Shown here: positions 42,781 through 51,993 of the stretch, piece by piece
How the letters are laid out: each line of letters opens with the position of its first letter
How positions within the stretch are numbered: the stretch's first letter is position 1
Source: Pseudomonas silesiensis
GTDB taxonomy: Bacteria; Pseudomonadota; Gammaproteobacteria; Pseudomonadales; Pseudomonadaceae
Assembly (NCBI RefSeq): GCF_001661075.1
Contig: NZ_CP014870.1
Span: 6,759,540-6,823,539, forward strand
DNA: 64,000 bases
Reading direction: 5' to 3'
Translations under genes and position numbers: made by a program
Notes under the pieces: model-generated
What the model saw: the letters and a program-made list of their open reading frames with translations, nothing else
What the model was told of the DNA's origin: nothing
Databases searched by the model: none

Positions 42781-43809
42781 ATGCCTACCCTGACCCTTTT
42801 CGTACAGCGCATCCTGGCATTGATGAAGCGCTACCCGGGTGTCATTGCGCTTGGCGGTTTCATTTCGGGGGTCGGCAGCTTCATGCTGGTGGATCGCCAG
42901 CAAGGCCTGGCGACGTGGATCACCATCATCATGCTGATCAGCTGGATCTGGCTGATGCTGGAAAACAGCCTGACCAAGCTGTTCGCCAGGATATTCAACC
43001 GCGAAATCCCCCGGCCTCTGCTGCGTTACGCCACGCAGATGATCCACCAGGAAAGCCTGTTTTTCGTCCTGCCCTTCTTTTTCATCACCACCACCTGGAA
43101 CAGCGGCCAGTTATTCTTTACCGGGATGCTGTGCATTGCCGCACTGATTTCCATCATCGACCCGCTCTACTACAAATGGCTGGCACCACGACGCTGGGCA
43201 TTCCTGGCGCTGCATACCCTGACGTTGTTCGCGGCACTGCTGACCGCCCTGCCCGTCATCCTGCACCTGACCACCTCCCAAAGTTTCAAACTGGCCCTGG
43301 GCACTGCGGTCGTGCTGTCGTTCCCGAGCCTGGCGTCGATCTTCCCGATCAGAACCTTGCGCAATGCGTTGGCCATCCTGAGTATCACCGTGGGTATCGG
43401 TGGCGTGGGTTGGGTACTGCGCTCGTGGGTGCCGCCGGCAACGCTGTGGATGACCGATGTGGCCATCAGCACGCAAATGCAGGACCGCACCCCCGGCGCC
43501 AGCCTCGATGAAGTCAGCGCCGAGCAGATTCGCGGCGGCGGTCTGTACGCCTACACCGCGATCAATGCGCCGCGCGGTCTGGACGAGCGGATTTATCACG
43601 TCTGGCAGTTCAACGGCAAAGAGGTCGACCGCATCGCCCTGGATATTCACGGCGGGCGCAAGGAAGGCTACCGGGCCTGGACCCACAAACAGAATTTCCC
43701 CGGCAACCCTGCGGGCAAGTGGCAGGTTCGGGTGTTGACCGAAGACGGCCAGTTGATCGGGGTGTTGCGTTTCAAGATCACCGACAGCACACCGGTCAAA
43801 GAAAAGTAA
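42781..43809 (+). CDS. DUF5924/DUF2914 membrane protein
   Basis: The 342-residue protein has several membrane helices in residues about 20-225, matching DUF5924, and a soluble C-terminal domain (about 265-340) resembling DUF2914 with IYHVWQFNGKEVDRIALDI and GYRAWTHKQNFPGNPAGKW. Start ATG 42781 was chosen because it opens just before the first helix, though no clear ribosome-binding site is visible; the frame is open further upstream. It follows the M16 gene on the same strand and precedes the MCE transport operon. Function unknown. Confidence 0.8.
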   Translation: MPTLTLFVQRILALMKRYPGVIALGGFISGVGSFMLVDRQQGLATWITIIMLISWIWLMLENSLTKLFARIFNREIPRPLLRYATQMIHQESLFFVLPFFFITTTWNSGQLFFTGMLCIAALISIIDPLYYKWLAPRRWAFLALHTLTLFAALLTALPVILHLTTSQSFKLALGTAVVLSFPSLASIFPIRTLRNALAILSITVGIGGVGWVLRSWVPPATLWMTDVAISTQMQDRTPGASLDEVSAEQIRGGGLYAYTAINAPRGLDERIYHVWQFNGKEVDRIALDIHGGRKEGYRAWTHKQNFPGNPAGKWQVRVLTEDGQLIGVLRFKITDSTPVKEK

Positions 43810-43855
43810 GGCCGTTCATGCTATTAACGTAGGTCTGCGTAACAGCCGAACAAGC

Positions 43856-45013
43856 ATGGAGCTTATGAGCAGCAGCACAATGGCCGGCAATGCCCGACTG
43901 GACACCTCTGACACCCCTGCTCAATTGCAGATTACGGGTGACTGGACGCTCGCCCATTACGCCGATCTCAAGCGCCAGAGCGAACAGCTGCACGGCCGCT
44001 ACGACGACAGCACCCACATTGACCTTAACGGCCTCGGCGCGCTCGATACCGCCGGTGCATCGTTACTGGTGGAGCTGCTGGGGTCCGAACGTCTTGGCAA
44101 GTCTGCCGAGCATCCCGATTGCACCCTGTCCTCTGCCGACCGCGCCCTGTTGCAAACCGTCTATTGCTCGCTGACCGACTTCTGCGTTCCGGTCAAGGAG
44201 CCGCAAACCAGCGTCGGCATTCAACTGCTGACCCGCATCGGCCGCGCGGTGGCAACGGTCTGGCAGGACACCCTGCAACTGCTGGGCTTCGTCGGCCTAA
44301 TCCTGGAAACCATGGCCCGCGGCCTGTTTCGCCCCAAGCGCTGGCGCCTGACGCCGATGGTGGCGCACATCGAACAGACCGGCCTGGATGCTGCGCCCAT
44401 CGTCGCCCTGTTGACCTTTCTGGTGGGTGCCGTGGTGGCATTTCTCGGGGCGACGGTGCTGGCGAGTTTCGGCGCGAGTATTTTTACCGTGGACCTGGTG
44501 GCGTTCTCTTTCCTGCGCGAATTCGGTGTGTTGCTGACCGCGATCCTGATGGCCGGGCGCACCGCCAGTGCATTCACTGCGCAAATTGGCTCGATGAAGG
44601 CCAACGAAGAAATCGACGCCATCCGGACCCTGGGTCTGGACCCGATGGAACTGCTGGTGGTGCCGCGCGTCCTGGCGCTGCTGGTGGCGCTGCCGATGTT
44701 GACGTTCCTGGCGATGCTGTCGGGGATTATCGGTGGCGGCGTGGTCTGCGCGGTGTCGCTGGATATTTCACCGGCGATGTTCCTGTCGCTGCTGCAAACC
44801 GATATCGGCGTTCAGCATTTTCTGGTGGGGATCGTCAAAGCGCCAATCTTCGCGTTTCTCATCGCCGCGATTGGTTGCCTTGAGGGCTTCAAGGTCAGCG
44901 GCAGCGCCGAATCTGTCGGCGCCCACACCACGTCGAGTGTGGTCCAGTCGATTTTCGTGGTCATCGTGCTCGACGCCGTTGCCGCACTGTTTTTCATGGA
45001 GATGGGCTGGTGA
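43856..45013 (+). CDS. MlaE-family permease with N-terminal STAS-like domain
   Basis: This is the inner-membrane permease of an MCE-type lipid transporter. The first 110 or so residues form a STAS-like domain (for example HIDLNGLGALDTAGASLLVE), followed by the MlaE core with LREFGVLLTAILMAGRTASAFTAQ (quoted in part) and GSMKANEEIDAIRTLGLDP, the EQ-loop-like coupling segment. Total 385 residues. The gene overlaps the ATPase gene by 4 bases. In the main Mla system the STAS protein MlaB is separate; here it is fused. ATG 43865 is an alternative start. Confidence 0.9.
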   Translation: MELMSSSTMAGNARLDTSDTPAQLQITGDWTLAHYADLKRQSEQLHGRYDDSTHIDLNGLGALDTAGASLLVELLGSERLGKSAEHPDCTLSSADRALLQTVYCSLTDFCVPVKEPQTSVGIQLLTRIGRAVATVWQDTLQLLGFVGLILETMARGLFRPKRWRLTPMVAHIEQTGLDAAPIVALLTFLVGAVVAFLGATVLASFGASIFTVDLVAFSFLREFGVLLTAILMAGRTASAFTAQIGSMKANEEIDAIRTLGLDPMELLVVPRVLALLVALPMLTFLAMLSGIIGGGVVCAVSLDISPAMFLSLLQTDIGVQHFLVGIVKAPIFAFLIAAIGCLEGFKVSGSAESVGAHTTSSVVQSIFVVIVLDAVAALFFMEMGW

Positions 45014-45813
45014 GTCGAATACCCCGAGCGCCCACCGAGGCGGTGATCGAAGTCCGTGGGCTGTGCAATCGTTTTGGCAGCCAGAGTGTGCACGAGGGCC
45101 TGGACCTGGACTTGTACAAGGGCGAGATCCTCGCCGTGGTGGGCGGTTCCGGTAGCGGTAAATCGGTGCTGCTGCGCAGTATTGTCGGTTTGCGTCAGCC
45201 CAGTGAAGGCGAGGTAAAAGTCTTCGGCAAGAACCTGCCGACGCTGGCCGAACATGAGCGCTCGCTGGTCGAACGGCGCTTTGGCGTGCTGTTTCAGAAA
45301 GGCGCCCTGTTCTCTTCGCTGACCGTGACCGAGAACGTGGCCTTGCCCCTGATCGAGCATGCTGGACTGAGCCGCGACGACGCCGAGCATCTGGCGGCGG
45401 TGAAGCTTGCCCTGTCGGGGCTGCCGCTGTCGGCGGCGGACAAATACCCTGCTTCGCTGTCCGGCGGCATGATCAAGCGTGCGGCGCTGGCCCGGGCGTT
45501 GGCGCTGGACCCGGACATCCTGTTTCTCGACGAACCCACCGCCGGCCTCGATCCGATCGGTGCGGCGGCGTTCGATCAATTGATCCTGACCCTGCGCGAT
45601 GCCCTGGGCTTGAGCGTGTTTCTGGTGACCCACGACCTCGACACCCTCTACACCATCACCGACCGGGTCGCCGTGCTGGCGCAGAAGAAAGTGCTGGTGG
45701 CCGATGCCATCGATGTCGTTTCGGAAACAGACGATGCGTGGATTCACGAATACTTCCATGGCCCTCGCGGCCGCGCGGCGCTGACCGCCGCTAACCAGCT
45801 AAACGAGGCCTGA
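45010..45813 (+). CDS. MlaF-type ABC transporter ATPase
   Basis: The 267-residue ATPase starts at GTG 45010, overlapping the permease stop. Walker A GGSGSGKSVLLRSI, the signature LSGGMIKRAALARAL and Walker B DILFLDEPTAGLDP are intact. It should energise lipid movement through the MlaE-like permease. Two bases separate it from the MCE gene. Confidence 0.93.
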   Translation: MSRIPRAPTEAVIEVRGLCNRFGSQSVHEGLDLDLYKGEILAVVGGSGSGKSVLLRSIVGLRQPSEGEVKVFGKNLPTLAEHERSLVERRFGVLFQKGALFSSLTVTENVALPLIEHAGLSRDDAEHLAAVKLALSGLPLSAADKYPASLSGGMIKRAALARALALDPDILFLDEPTAGLDPIGAAAFDQLILTLRDALGLSVFLVTHDLDTLYTITDRVAVLAQKKVLVADAIDVVSETDDAWIHEYFHGPRGRAALTAANQLNEA

Positions 45814-45814
45814 C

Positions 45815-46753
45815 ATGGAAACCCGAGCCCATCATGTATTGATCGGCCTGTTCACCGTGATTGTGGTGGCAGGCGCCCTGCTCTTCGGGCTGTGGCTGGC
45901 CAAGTCCAGCGTCGACACCGAGTTCAAGGACTACGAAATCGTCTTCAATGAGGCGGTCAGCGGCTTGTCCAAGGGCAGCGCCGTGCAGTACAGCGGGATC
46001 AAGGTCGGCGACGTGGTGACGTTGCGCCTGGACCCGAAAGACCCGCGCCGGGTGCTGGCGCGCATCCGCCTGGGCGGTGATACGCCGATCAAGGAAGACA
46101 CCGAGGCCAAACTGGCGCTGACCGGGATTACCGGGACCTCGATCATCCAACTCAGCGGTGGCACGCCACAGAGCCCGACGCTCAGGGGCAAGGCCGGGGA
46201 TTTACCGACGATCGTTGCATCGCCCTCGCCTATCGCCCAACTGCTCAACGACAGCACCGACCTGATGGCCGGTGTGAACGCGCTGATGCACAACGCCAAT
46301 CAGATGTTTTCTTCGGAGAATGTCGAGCGCATCAGCAAGACCCTTGAGCATCTGGAGCAAACCACCGGCACCCTCGCCGATCAGCGCGGCGACATCCGCC
46401 AGGCCATGCAACAACTGGGTGCCATCGGCAAGCAGGCCACGGCCACGCTGGAGCAGACCGCCGCGTTGATGCGCAATGCCAATGGCTTGATCAGCGATCA
46501 GGGCAAACAGATGTTCGGCAGTGCCGAACAGGCCATGAAATCGCTGGAACAGAGCAGCGCCACGATCAACAAGCTGCTCACCAACAATCAGGATTCGCTG
46601 AACAGCGGGATGCAGGGCCTCAATGGCCTGGCGCCGGCAGTGCGTGAATTGCGCGATACCCTGACGTCGTTGCGGGCCATTTCCCAGCGGCTGGAAGCCA
46701 ACCCCAGCGGTTATTTGCTGGGCAACGACAAGAACAAGGAGTTCACGCCATGA
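45815..46753 (+). CDS. MCE-domain (MlaD-type) lipid-transport protein
   Basis: The 312-residue protein has one N-terminal membrane helix (about 8-28) and a single MCE domain (about 38-115) with YSGIKVGDVVTLRLDP. A long helical C-terminal region (about 140-290) is rich in Gln and Leu and likely coiled-coil. MCE hexamers form a hydrophobic channel across the periplasm. The long helical tail suggests a needle-like extension. It overlaps the lipoprotein gene by 4 bases. Confidence 0.92.
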   Translation: METRAHHVLIGLFTVIVVAGALLFGLWLAKSSVDTEFKDYEIVFNEAVSGLSKGSAVQYSGIKVGDVVTLRLDPKDPRRVLARIRLGGDTPIKEDTEAKLALTGITGTSIIQLSGGTPQSPTLRGKAGDLPTIVASPSPIAQLLNDSTDLMAGVNALMHNANQMFSSENVERISKTLEHLEQTTGTLADQRGDIRQAMQQLGAIGKQATATLEQTAALMRNANGLISDQGKQMFGSAEQAMKSLEQSSATINKLLTNNQDSLNSGMQGLNGLAPAVRELRDTLTSLRAISQRLEANPSGYLLGNDKNKEFTP

Positions 46754-47376
46754 AAATGCGCCGCCTCGCCCTCCTCGCCGCATTTGCGTTGACCGCTTCC
46801 TGCTCGATCCTGCCCAAGTCCGAGCCGTCCGATGTCTATCGGCTACCGACGTCCCAGAGCAGCGCCTCAGGCAATCCAGCCATGCCGCAACCCTGGTCGC
46901 TTCGCCTGACGAAGCCGCAGGCCAGCCAGGCGTTGAACAGCCCGAACATCGCGGTGATCCCGCAGGGTGACTTGATCAGCAGCTACAAGGCGTCACGCTG
47001 GAGCGACCCGGCGCCGGTGCTGCTGCGCAATCGTCTGCTCGATGGTTTCCAGCGTGACGGTCGGGTGTCGCTGCTGAGCACCGATGACAGTAATTTCCAG
47101 GCGGACCTGGAACTGGGCGGCAATCTGCAGGCGTTCCAGACGGAATACCAGGACCGCACGGCGAGCGTGGTCGTGCGGCTGGATGCGTTGCTGGTGCGCG
47201 GTCATGACCAGCGGATCCTCGCCAGCCGGCGCTTTGAAGTGCGTCAGCCGTTGAGCGATGTGAAGGTGCCGGCGGTAGTGGCCGGGTTTGGCCAGGCGAG
47301 TGACCGGTTAACGGCACAGGTGGTGGCCTGGGCGGTTGAGCAAGGGCAGAAAGTCGCACCGCCATCAAGACCTTGA
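46750..47376 (+). CDS. ABC-type transport auxiliary lipoprotein (PqiC-like)
   Basis: The 208-residue protein starts MKMRRLALLAAFALTASCSIL. The segment LTASC is a slightly unusual lipobox with Cys18, so it is probably an outer-membrane lipoprotein. The body matches ABC-type transport auxiliary proteins such as PqiC, which cap MCE tunnels at the outer membrane. It is the last gene of the permease-ATPase-MCE-lipoprotein operon and ends near a REPIN. Confidence 0.85.
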   Translation: MKMRRLALLAAFALTASCSILPKSEPSDVYRLPTSQSSASGNPAMPQPWSLRLTKPQASQALNSPNIAVIPQGDLISSYKASRWSDPAPVLLRNRLLDGFQRDGRVSLLSTDDSNFQADLELGGNLQAFQTEYQDRTASVVVRLDALLVRGHDQRILASRRFEVRQPLSDVKVPAVVAGFGQASDRLTAQVVAWAVEQGQKVAPPSRP

Positions 47377-47392
47377 GTCCAGCACGGAACCC

Positions 47393-47483
47393 GGTGGGAG
47401 CGGGCTTGCTCGCGAAGGCGTTGTGTCAATCGACATCAATACTGAATGACACACCGCTTTCGCGAGCAAGCCCGCTCCCACAA
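47393..47483. repeat. REPIN
   Basis: Units GGTGGGAGCGGGCTTGCTCG and its inverse enclose a centre with TCAAT/ATTGA-like pairing. It separates the lipoprotein gene from the convergent SpmA/SpmB-like gene and has the same subtype as 39181-39294. Confidence 0.92.
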
Positions 47484-47494
47484 GGGGTTCACGG

Positions 47495-48724
47495 TTAGCC
47501 GAAGAACCAGTAACAGACCCCGATGGCGCCAAGAACGCCGGCCAGTTCCGCCAGCAACGCACACCCCACCGCATGCCGCGCGCGCTGAATGCCCACTGCG
47601 CCGAAGTACACCGCCAACACATAGAACGTCGTTTCAGTACTGCCCTGCACCGTCGCCGCCACCAAAGCCGGGAAGCTGTCTACCCCGGACGTCTGCATGG
47701 TTTCGATCAGCATCGCCCGGGCCGCACTGCCCGAAAACGGTTTGACCATGGCGGTCGGCAAGGCATCGACGAAGCGGGTGTCCCAACCGGCCCACTCCAC
47801 CAGATGCCGAATCCCGTCCAGGCCAAAATCCAGCGCCCCGGACGCTCGCAGCACCCCGACAGCACAGAGCATCGCCACCAGGTACGGCAGCAGATTCTTC
47901 GCCACATCGAAGCCTTCCTTGGCGCCTTCGACGAACGCCTCGTAGACCTTCACCTTGCGTAACGCGCCGATCACCAGAAAGAGCATGATCAGCCCGAACA
48001 GCGTCAGGTTGCCGAGGATCGATGACAGTCCGGCCAGAGCGGTCGCCGAGAGCGTCGCCAGCAGCGCCATGAAGCCACCCAGTATCAGGGCGCCGGGAAT
48101 CATGTACGCGAGCACCACCGGGTCCCACAGGCGCAGGCGTTGCATGACCGCCACCGACAACAGCCCTACCAGCGTCGAGCAACTGGTCGCCAACAGGATC
48201 GGCAGGAACACCAGCGTCGGATCAGGCGCACCTTGCTGGGCGCGGTACATGAAGATCGTCACCGGCAACAGGGTCAGGGAAGAGGCGTTAAGCACCAGGA
48301 ACAGGATCTGGGCATTGCTGGCGATGGTGGCGCTGGGATTGAGCTCTTGCAACGCCTTCATGGCCTTGAGGCCGATTGGCGTCGCGGCGTTATCCAGGCC
48401 CAGGCCATTGGCGGCGAAGTTGAGCGTGATCAGGCCGATGGCGGGGTGACCGGCCGGCACTTCCGGCATCAGGCGCAGGAACAACGGGCCCAGTGCCTTG
48501 GCCAGCCACTCGACGATCCCGGCTTTCTCGGCGATCCGCAGAAAGCCCAGCCAGAGGGTGAGGGTGCCGAACAGCAGGACCATGACCTCGACCGACAGTT
48601 TGGCCATGGCGAAAATGCTTTCCACCATCGCCGCGAAGATACCGGCGTTGCCACCGATCAACCACTGCGCCAGCGCCGATACGGCTGCCACGATGAAGAA
48701 GCCGAGCCACAGGCCATTGAGCAT
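47495..48724 (-). CDS. SpmA/SpmB-like nucleoside-recognition (Gate) domain membrane protein
   Basis: The 409-residue protein has about ten hydrophobic segments and two Gate domains, corresponding to spore maturation proteins A and B fused head to tail. Conserved segments are TLNFAANGLGLDNAATPIGLKAM (in part) and VKPFSGSAARAMLIE with STETTFYVLAVYFGAVG. Despite the name the family is common in non-sporing bacteria, and the transported substrate is unknown. It lies downstream of gltP on the same strand with a terminator and REPIN between. Position matches PA5478. Confidence 0.85.
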   Translation of the reverse strand: MLNGLWLGFFIVAAVSALAQWLIGGNAGIFAAMVESIFAMAKLSVEVMVLLFGTLTLWLGFLRIAEKAGIVEWLAKALGPLFLRLMPEVPAGHPAIGLITLNFAANGLGLDNAATPIGLKAMKALQELNPSATIASNAQILFLVLNASSLTLLPVTIFMYRAQQGAPDPTLVFLPILLATSCSTLVGLLSVAVMQRLRLWDPVVLAYMIPGALILGGFMALLATLSATALAGLSSILGNLTLFGLIMLFLVIGALRKVKVYEAFVEGAKEGFDVAKNLLPYLVAMLCAVGVLRASGALDFGLDGIRHLVEWAGWDTRFVDALPTAMVKPFSGSAARAMLIETMQTSGVDSFPALVAATVQGSTETTFYVLAVYFGAVGIQRARHAVGCALLAELAGVLGAIGVCYWFFG

Positions 48725-48777
48725 CAGTCAAATCCCCCAAAGAATGCGGCGAATGATACTGGGGTAGCCAGAAACGA

Positions 48778-48803
48778 CAAACCCCGGATTTCTCCGGGGT
48801 TTG
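48778..48803. terminator. Bidirectional terminator hairpin
   Basis: An 11-bp perfect stem (48778-48788 with 48793-48803) and 4-base loop carries T-run on the plus side and a weaker one on the minus side. It would end leftward gltP transcription ahead of the SpmA/SpmB-like gene. Confidence 0.75.
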
Positions 48804-48830
48804 TTTTGAGTCTGCGCGGTCAACTCCGTA

Positions 48831-48937
48831 CTGTAGGAGCGAGCGGTGCGGCGATCCGACTTGCCCGCGAATGGGACGCCGCGGTGTATCAGGTACACCG
48901 CGTTATCGTTCTTCGCGGGCAAGCCACGCTCCTACAG
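48831..48937. repeat. REPIN with hybrid left arm
   Basis: The centre is nearly the same as that of the REPIN at 29757-29852. The left arm carries an extra GGTGCGGCGATCCGAC segment that the right arm lacks, as if one REP subtype had been converted by another. Confidence 0.88.
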
Positions 48938-48948
48938 GAGCAGATTGA

Positions 48949-50280
48949 TCAGTTGTTGGAAATCTCGCCAGCCGGCAGCTTTTCCTTACTGCGCCAGTGC
49001 GGCAGGGAGTTCCAGTAGCGCTGGCCCTTGGCGTCGTCGTACATGCCTTCCCAACGGGAGATGACCAATACGGCCAACGCGTTGCCGATCACGTTCAGTG
49101 CGGTGCGGGCCATGTCCATGATGCGGTCGACACCGGCGATGAACGCCAGGCCTTCCAATGGAATACCCACGCTGCCCAGCGTTGCCAGCAGCACCACGAA
49201 GGACACACCCGGTACGCCGGCGATGCCTTTGGAGGTGACCATCAACGTCAGTACCAGCAGCAATTGCTGGCTGATGGACAGGTCGATGCCGTACAGCTGG
49301 GCGATGAAAATCGCCGCAATGCTCTGGTACAGCGTCGAACCGTCGAGGTTGAACGAATAACCGGTCGGCACCACGAAGCTGCAGATGGCTTTCGGTGCAC
49401 CGTAGGCTTCCATCTTCTCGATGACACGTGGCAGCACGGTTTCGGAACTGGCGGTGGAGTAGGCCAGCACCAGCTCATCCTTGAAGATGCGCATCAGCTT
49501 GATCACCGAGAAACCGAACAGGCGAGCAATCAGGCCCAGCACCATGAAGGCGAAGAAGGCGATGGCGAAGTAAACCAGGAGCACCAGTTTGGCCAGCGGC
49601 AGCAGGGAGGCGAAGCCGAAGTTGGCCACGGTCACCGCGATCAGTGCGAAAACGCCGATAGGGGCGTAGTTCATGATCATGTGGGTGACTTTGAACATGC
49701 TTTCCGACACGCCCTGGAACAACTTCACCAGCGGGTCGCGCAAATCGGGTTTCAGGCTCGACAAGCCGAGGCCGAACAACACCGAGAAGAAGATGATCGG
49801 CAGCATCTCGCCGCGGGCGATTGCCGCGAAGATGTTCGACGGGATCAGGTTGAGAATGGTTTCGATGAACGCGTGTTCATGCTGTACCTCGGCGGCCGTG
49901 GCCTGGTACTTGGAAATATCGACGGTACCCAGCGTACTCATGTCGATGCCGGTACCCGGGTGGAACAGGTTGGCCAGGACCAGGCCGACGACGATGGCAA
50001 TCGTGGTCACGATTTCGAAGTAGATGATTGTCTTCAGGCCGATGCTGCCGAGCTTCTTCGCATCGCCTACACCCGCGATTCCGACGATCAACGAGGAAAT
50101 GACGATCGGGATCACGATCATCTTGATCAGACGGATAAAGATATCGCCTGCCGGTTGCAGAACATTACTGATCCACCAGGCCTTTTCGGAACCGAAATGG
50201 TTGAGCAGCGCACCGATTGCAATCCCCAATACCAGACCGATGAGGATCTGCCAGGCGAGGCTAAGCTTTGCCTTCTTCAT
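48949..50280 (-). CDS. gltP: Glutamate/aspartate:proton symporter GltP
   Basis: GltP imports acidic amino acids with protons. The 443-residue DAACS protein has the usual eight helices and two hairpins; the serine-rich motif AYSTASSETVLPRV, the NMDGT-like segment SFNLDGSTLYQ, and the C-terminal GVDRIMDMARTALNVIGNA are present. The Asp-Gly in NLDGS replaces NMDGT, common in this family. The start follows AAGGG. A 713-bp gene-free region lies upstream. Position matches PA5479. Confidence 0.95.
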   Translation of the reverse strand: MKKAKLSLAWQILIGLVLGIAIGALLNHFGSEKAWWISNVLQPAGDIFIRLIKMIVIPIVISSLIVGIAGVGDAKKLGSIGLKTIIYFEIVTTIAIVVGLVLANLFHPGTGIDMSTLGTVDISKYQATAAEVQHEHAFIETILNLIPSNIFAAIARGEMLPIIFFSVLFGLGLSSLKPDLRDPLVKLFQGVSESMFKVTHMIMNYAPIGVFALIAVTVANFGFASLLPLAKLVLLVYFAIAFFAFMVLGLIARLFGFSVIKLMRIFKDELVLAYSTASSETVLPRVIEKMEAYGAPKAICSFVVPTGYSFNLDGSTLYQSIAAIFIAQLYGIDLSISQQLLLVLTLMVTSKGIAGVPGVSFVVLLATLGSVGIPLEGLAFIAGVDRIMDMARTALNVIGNALAVLVISRWEGMYDDAKGQRYWNSLPHWRSKEKLPAGEISNN

Positions 50281-50993
50281 ATCTTTACCCTTACTTGCGT
50301 TTGACTCAGGCCGATGCAGGAACTGGAACGCTTGTGGCGAAAAAGTCCTGTGCAGCTGCCCCCGTATAAGGTGCCCCGGAGCGCTTGTTAGTGCTCTCTG
50401 GCAGGCGAAAAAAGGCGCAACTATTCCGATGCAAGGGAGCGGCGTCTAATGCCGTAAACGCCTACCCTATGCCGAATCGGCATGAGTTTTTTTCCCTGAA
50501 ACACTCGTCCCAACCGGTTCGAATGCGACATTTCGGCAGGCATAAGTGCCGTGAACCGGCCATTTCAGGGAGGCTTGAGTGTTTTTTAATCAGCGAAGCG
50601 AGGGGGTTTTTCTGAAAAATTGCGACAATGCGCGGAGAAAATTCACGGTGCAAGGCCGGTAATATTTCTCGATGTACGGTCGTGCGGGGACGCGCGGGAA
50701 AGTATTTTCAGGGATTCTGGCGTGGATTTTCAGGTAAGCGAGTGAAACCGAATGGATTGCTCTGATTCAAGGCTTTGCACGTAGAAGCTCTTCGCAAGTC
50801 CGTCGAGCATCTTGATCGGCGAACTTGCGTCGCAGCTTTTTGCCTGACCCGGCCCTTGCGCAGGCACCCCATGTACCCGTAGGTCGCTCCGCCCCTGAAA
50901 CAGGCAGAACATCCCGACCCCTTGGTCATGCGTCTACCGTTCTCGGGTAGCGCATTTGGAAAGAAGCAGTGTGGCTTCTTTCATATCTCAAAA
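50281..50993. other. Gene-free 713-bp region upstream of gltP
   Basis: No convincing gene is visible. It holds the presumed gltP promoter, a perfect 15-base palindrome at 50469-50483 (ATGCCGAATCGGCAT) followed by seven Ts, and at about 50740-50935 a G+C-rich stretch open in two minus-strand frames. Conceptual translations of that stretch resemble frames I recall as scattered hypothetical proteins in Pseudomonas, which suggests a dispersed non-coding element. A hairpin at 50959-50982 may end the gene at 50994. Confidence 0.6.
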
Positions 50994-51458
50994 TCAGTAC
51001 CAGTTCGGATCTTTCTTTAGCTGTTCCATCAACATTTCCTGCATACCCTGGTCTGGTTTTCCCAGAAAGCGGTAGGTCGCATGGCGCGTCGGCGACTTGT
51101 CGGCCGGCAATCCCGCAGGTACTTCAACCAGCATAGCGTAGGCATGCTTTTTGTCGAAGCTGACGGCCACAATTAATCGATTATTCAGGCATTTGGCCTG
51201 GGATTCGCATAACGGGCCTACCAAAAACTGGTCACCGTCTTCTTCAACCGCTGTCATTTGCTCGGCATCGCCGGAAAGATTCATCACCCAGTCGGGCAGG
51301 CGTTCTTCTTTCTCAACCACGTCTTGCCAGGTTTCACGGTATTGAGGGTCGGCGCTCAGCAGTTCGTTGGCGCGTGTCTGGCCATCATTGGCGGCCATGA
51401 CCATGGCACTACCGCCCAGAAGCAGGGCGGCTGCCAGTGACTTGAAGGAAACGCTCAT
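50994..51458 (-). CDS. Ivy-family (inhibitor of vertebrate lysozyme) periplasmic protein
   Basis: Ivy proteins bind C-type lysozyme in the periplasm and block it. The 154-residue protein has a signal peptide (cut near AMVMA, residue 22) and the Ivy fold segments PQYRETWQDVV and GPLCESQAKCLNNRLIVAVS. Classical Ivy carries a CKPHDC loop whose His enters the lysozyme active site; here the loop is CESQAKC (Cys84-Cys90), longer by one and without His. It may therefore have another target or inhibit differently. It ends an operon with the small membrane protein at 51461. Confidence 0.82.
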   Translation of the reverse strand: MSVSFKSLAAALLLGGSAMVMAANDGQTRANELLSADPQYRETWQDVVEKEERLPDWVMNLSGDAEQMTAVEEDGDQFLVGPLCESQAKCLNNRLIVAVSFDKKHAYAMLVEVPAGLPADKSPTRHATYRFLGKPDQGMQEMLMEQLKKDPNWY

Positions 51459-51460
51459 TT

Positions 51461-51649
<189 letters not shown>

Positions 51650-51705
51650 TTAGAGGTGATGCTTGTGGTGCTTTTCCCGGCGCAGAGCGCGCCAAGATCA
51701 TGAAC

Positions 51706-51993
51706 TCAGAACACCCAACGTTCCTGCCGGGGCATCTCGTCCCCAGGTTGTGCCTGGTCGACGTCCATCATTCGCATTGGCGCGAGGTCAGCATGGTTGC
51801 TGCTGGCGGCGCTGAAATGGGTCTGAACCGGATGCTGAATCGACACGCGCGACGCTTCCTGCTGCGAGGTCTGCTCCCAACGCTGAAACTGCTGGCCGCC
51901 GATCAATGTGATCAACAGCGCCAGAACAGCAAACAGACCTTGTTGGATATGCAGTGGCGAGATACGCAATTGGGCGGCACGTTGGCGACTCAT
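51706..51993 (-). CDS. Hypothetical single-helix membrane protein
   Basis: The 95-residue protein starts at ATG 51993 after the strong site GGGAGGAG. A basic N-terminus (MSRQRAAQLR) is followed by one membrane helix (about 18-33) and a polar periplasmic tail ending PRQERWVF. I do not recognise a family. It lies upstream of the DUF1328 gene on the same strand and is divergent from algB, a place where P. aeruginosa also has a small unknown gene (PA5482). Confidence 0.7.
   Translation of the reverse strand: MSRQRAAQLRISPLHIQQGLFAVLALLITLIGGQQFQRWEQTSQQEASRVSIQHPVQTHFSAASSNHADLAPMRMMDVDQAQPGDEMPRQERWVF

Noticed and set aside
50708..50929. Minus-strand frame of 73 residues with many Arg and Cys
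   Set aside because: No start signal or recognised domain, and a second overlapping frame is equally open. It is better seen as part of a non-coding or repeated element.
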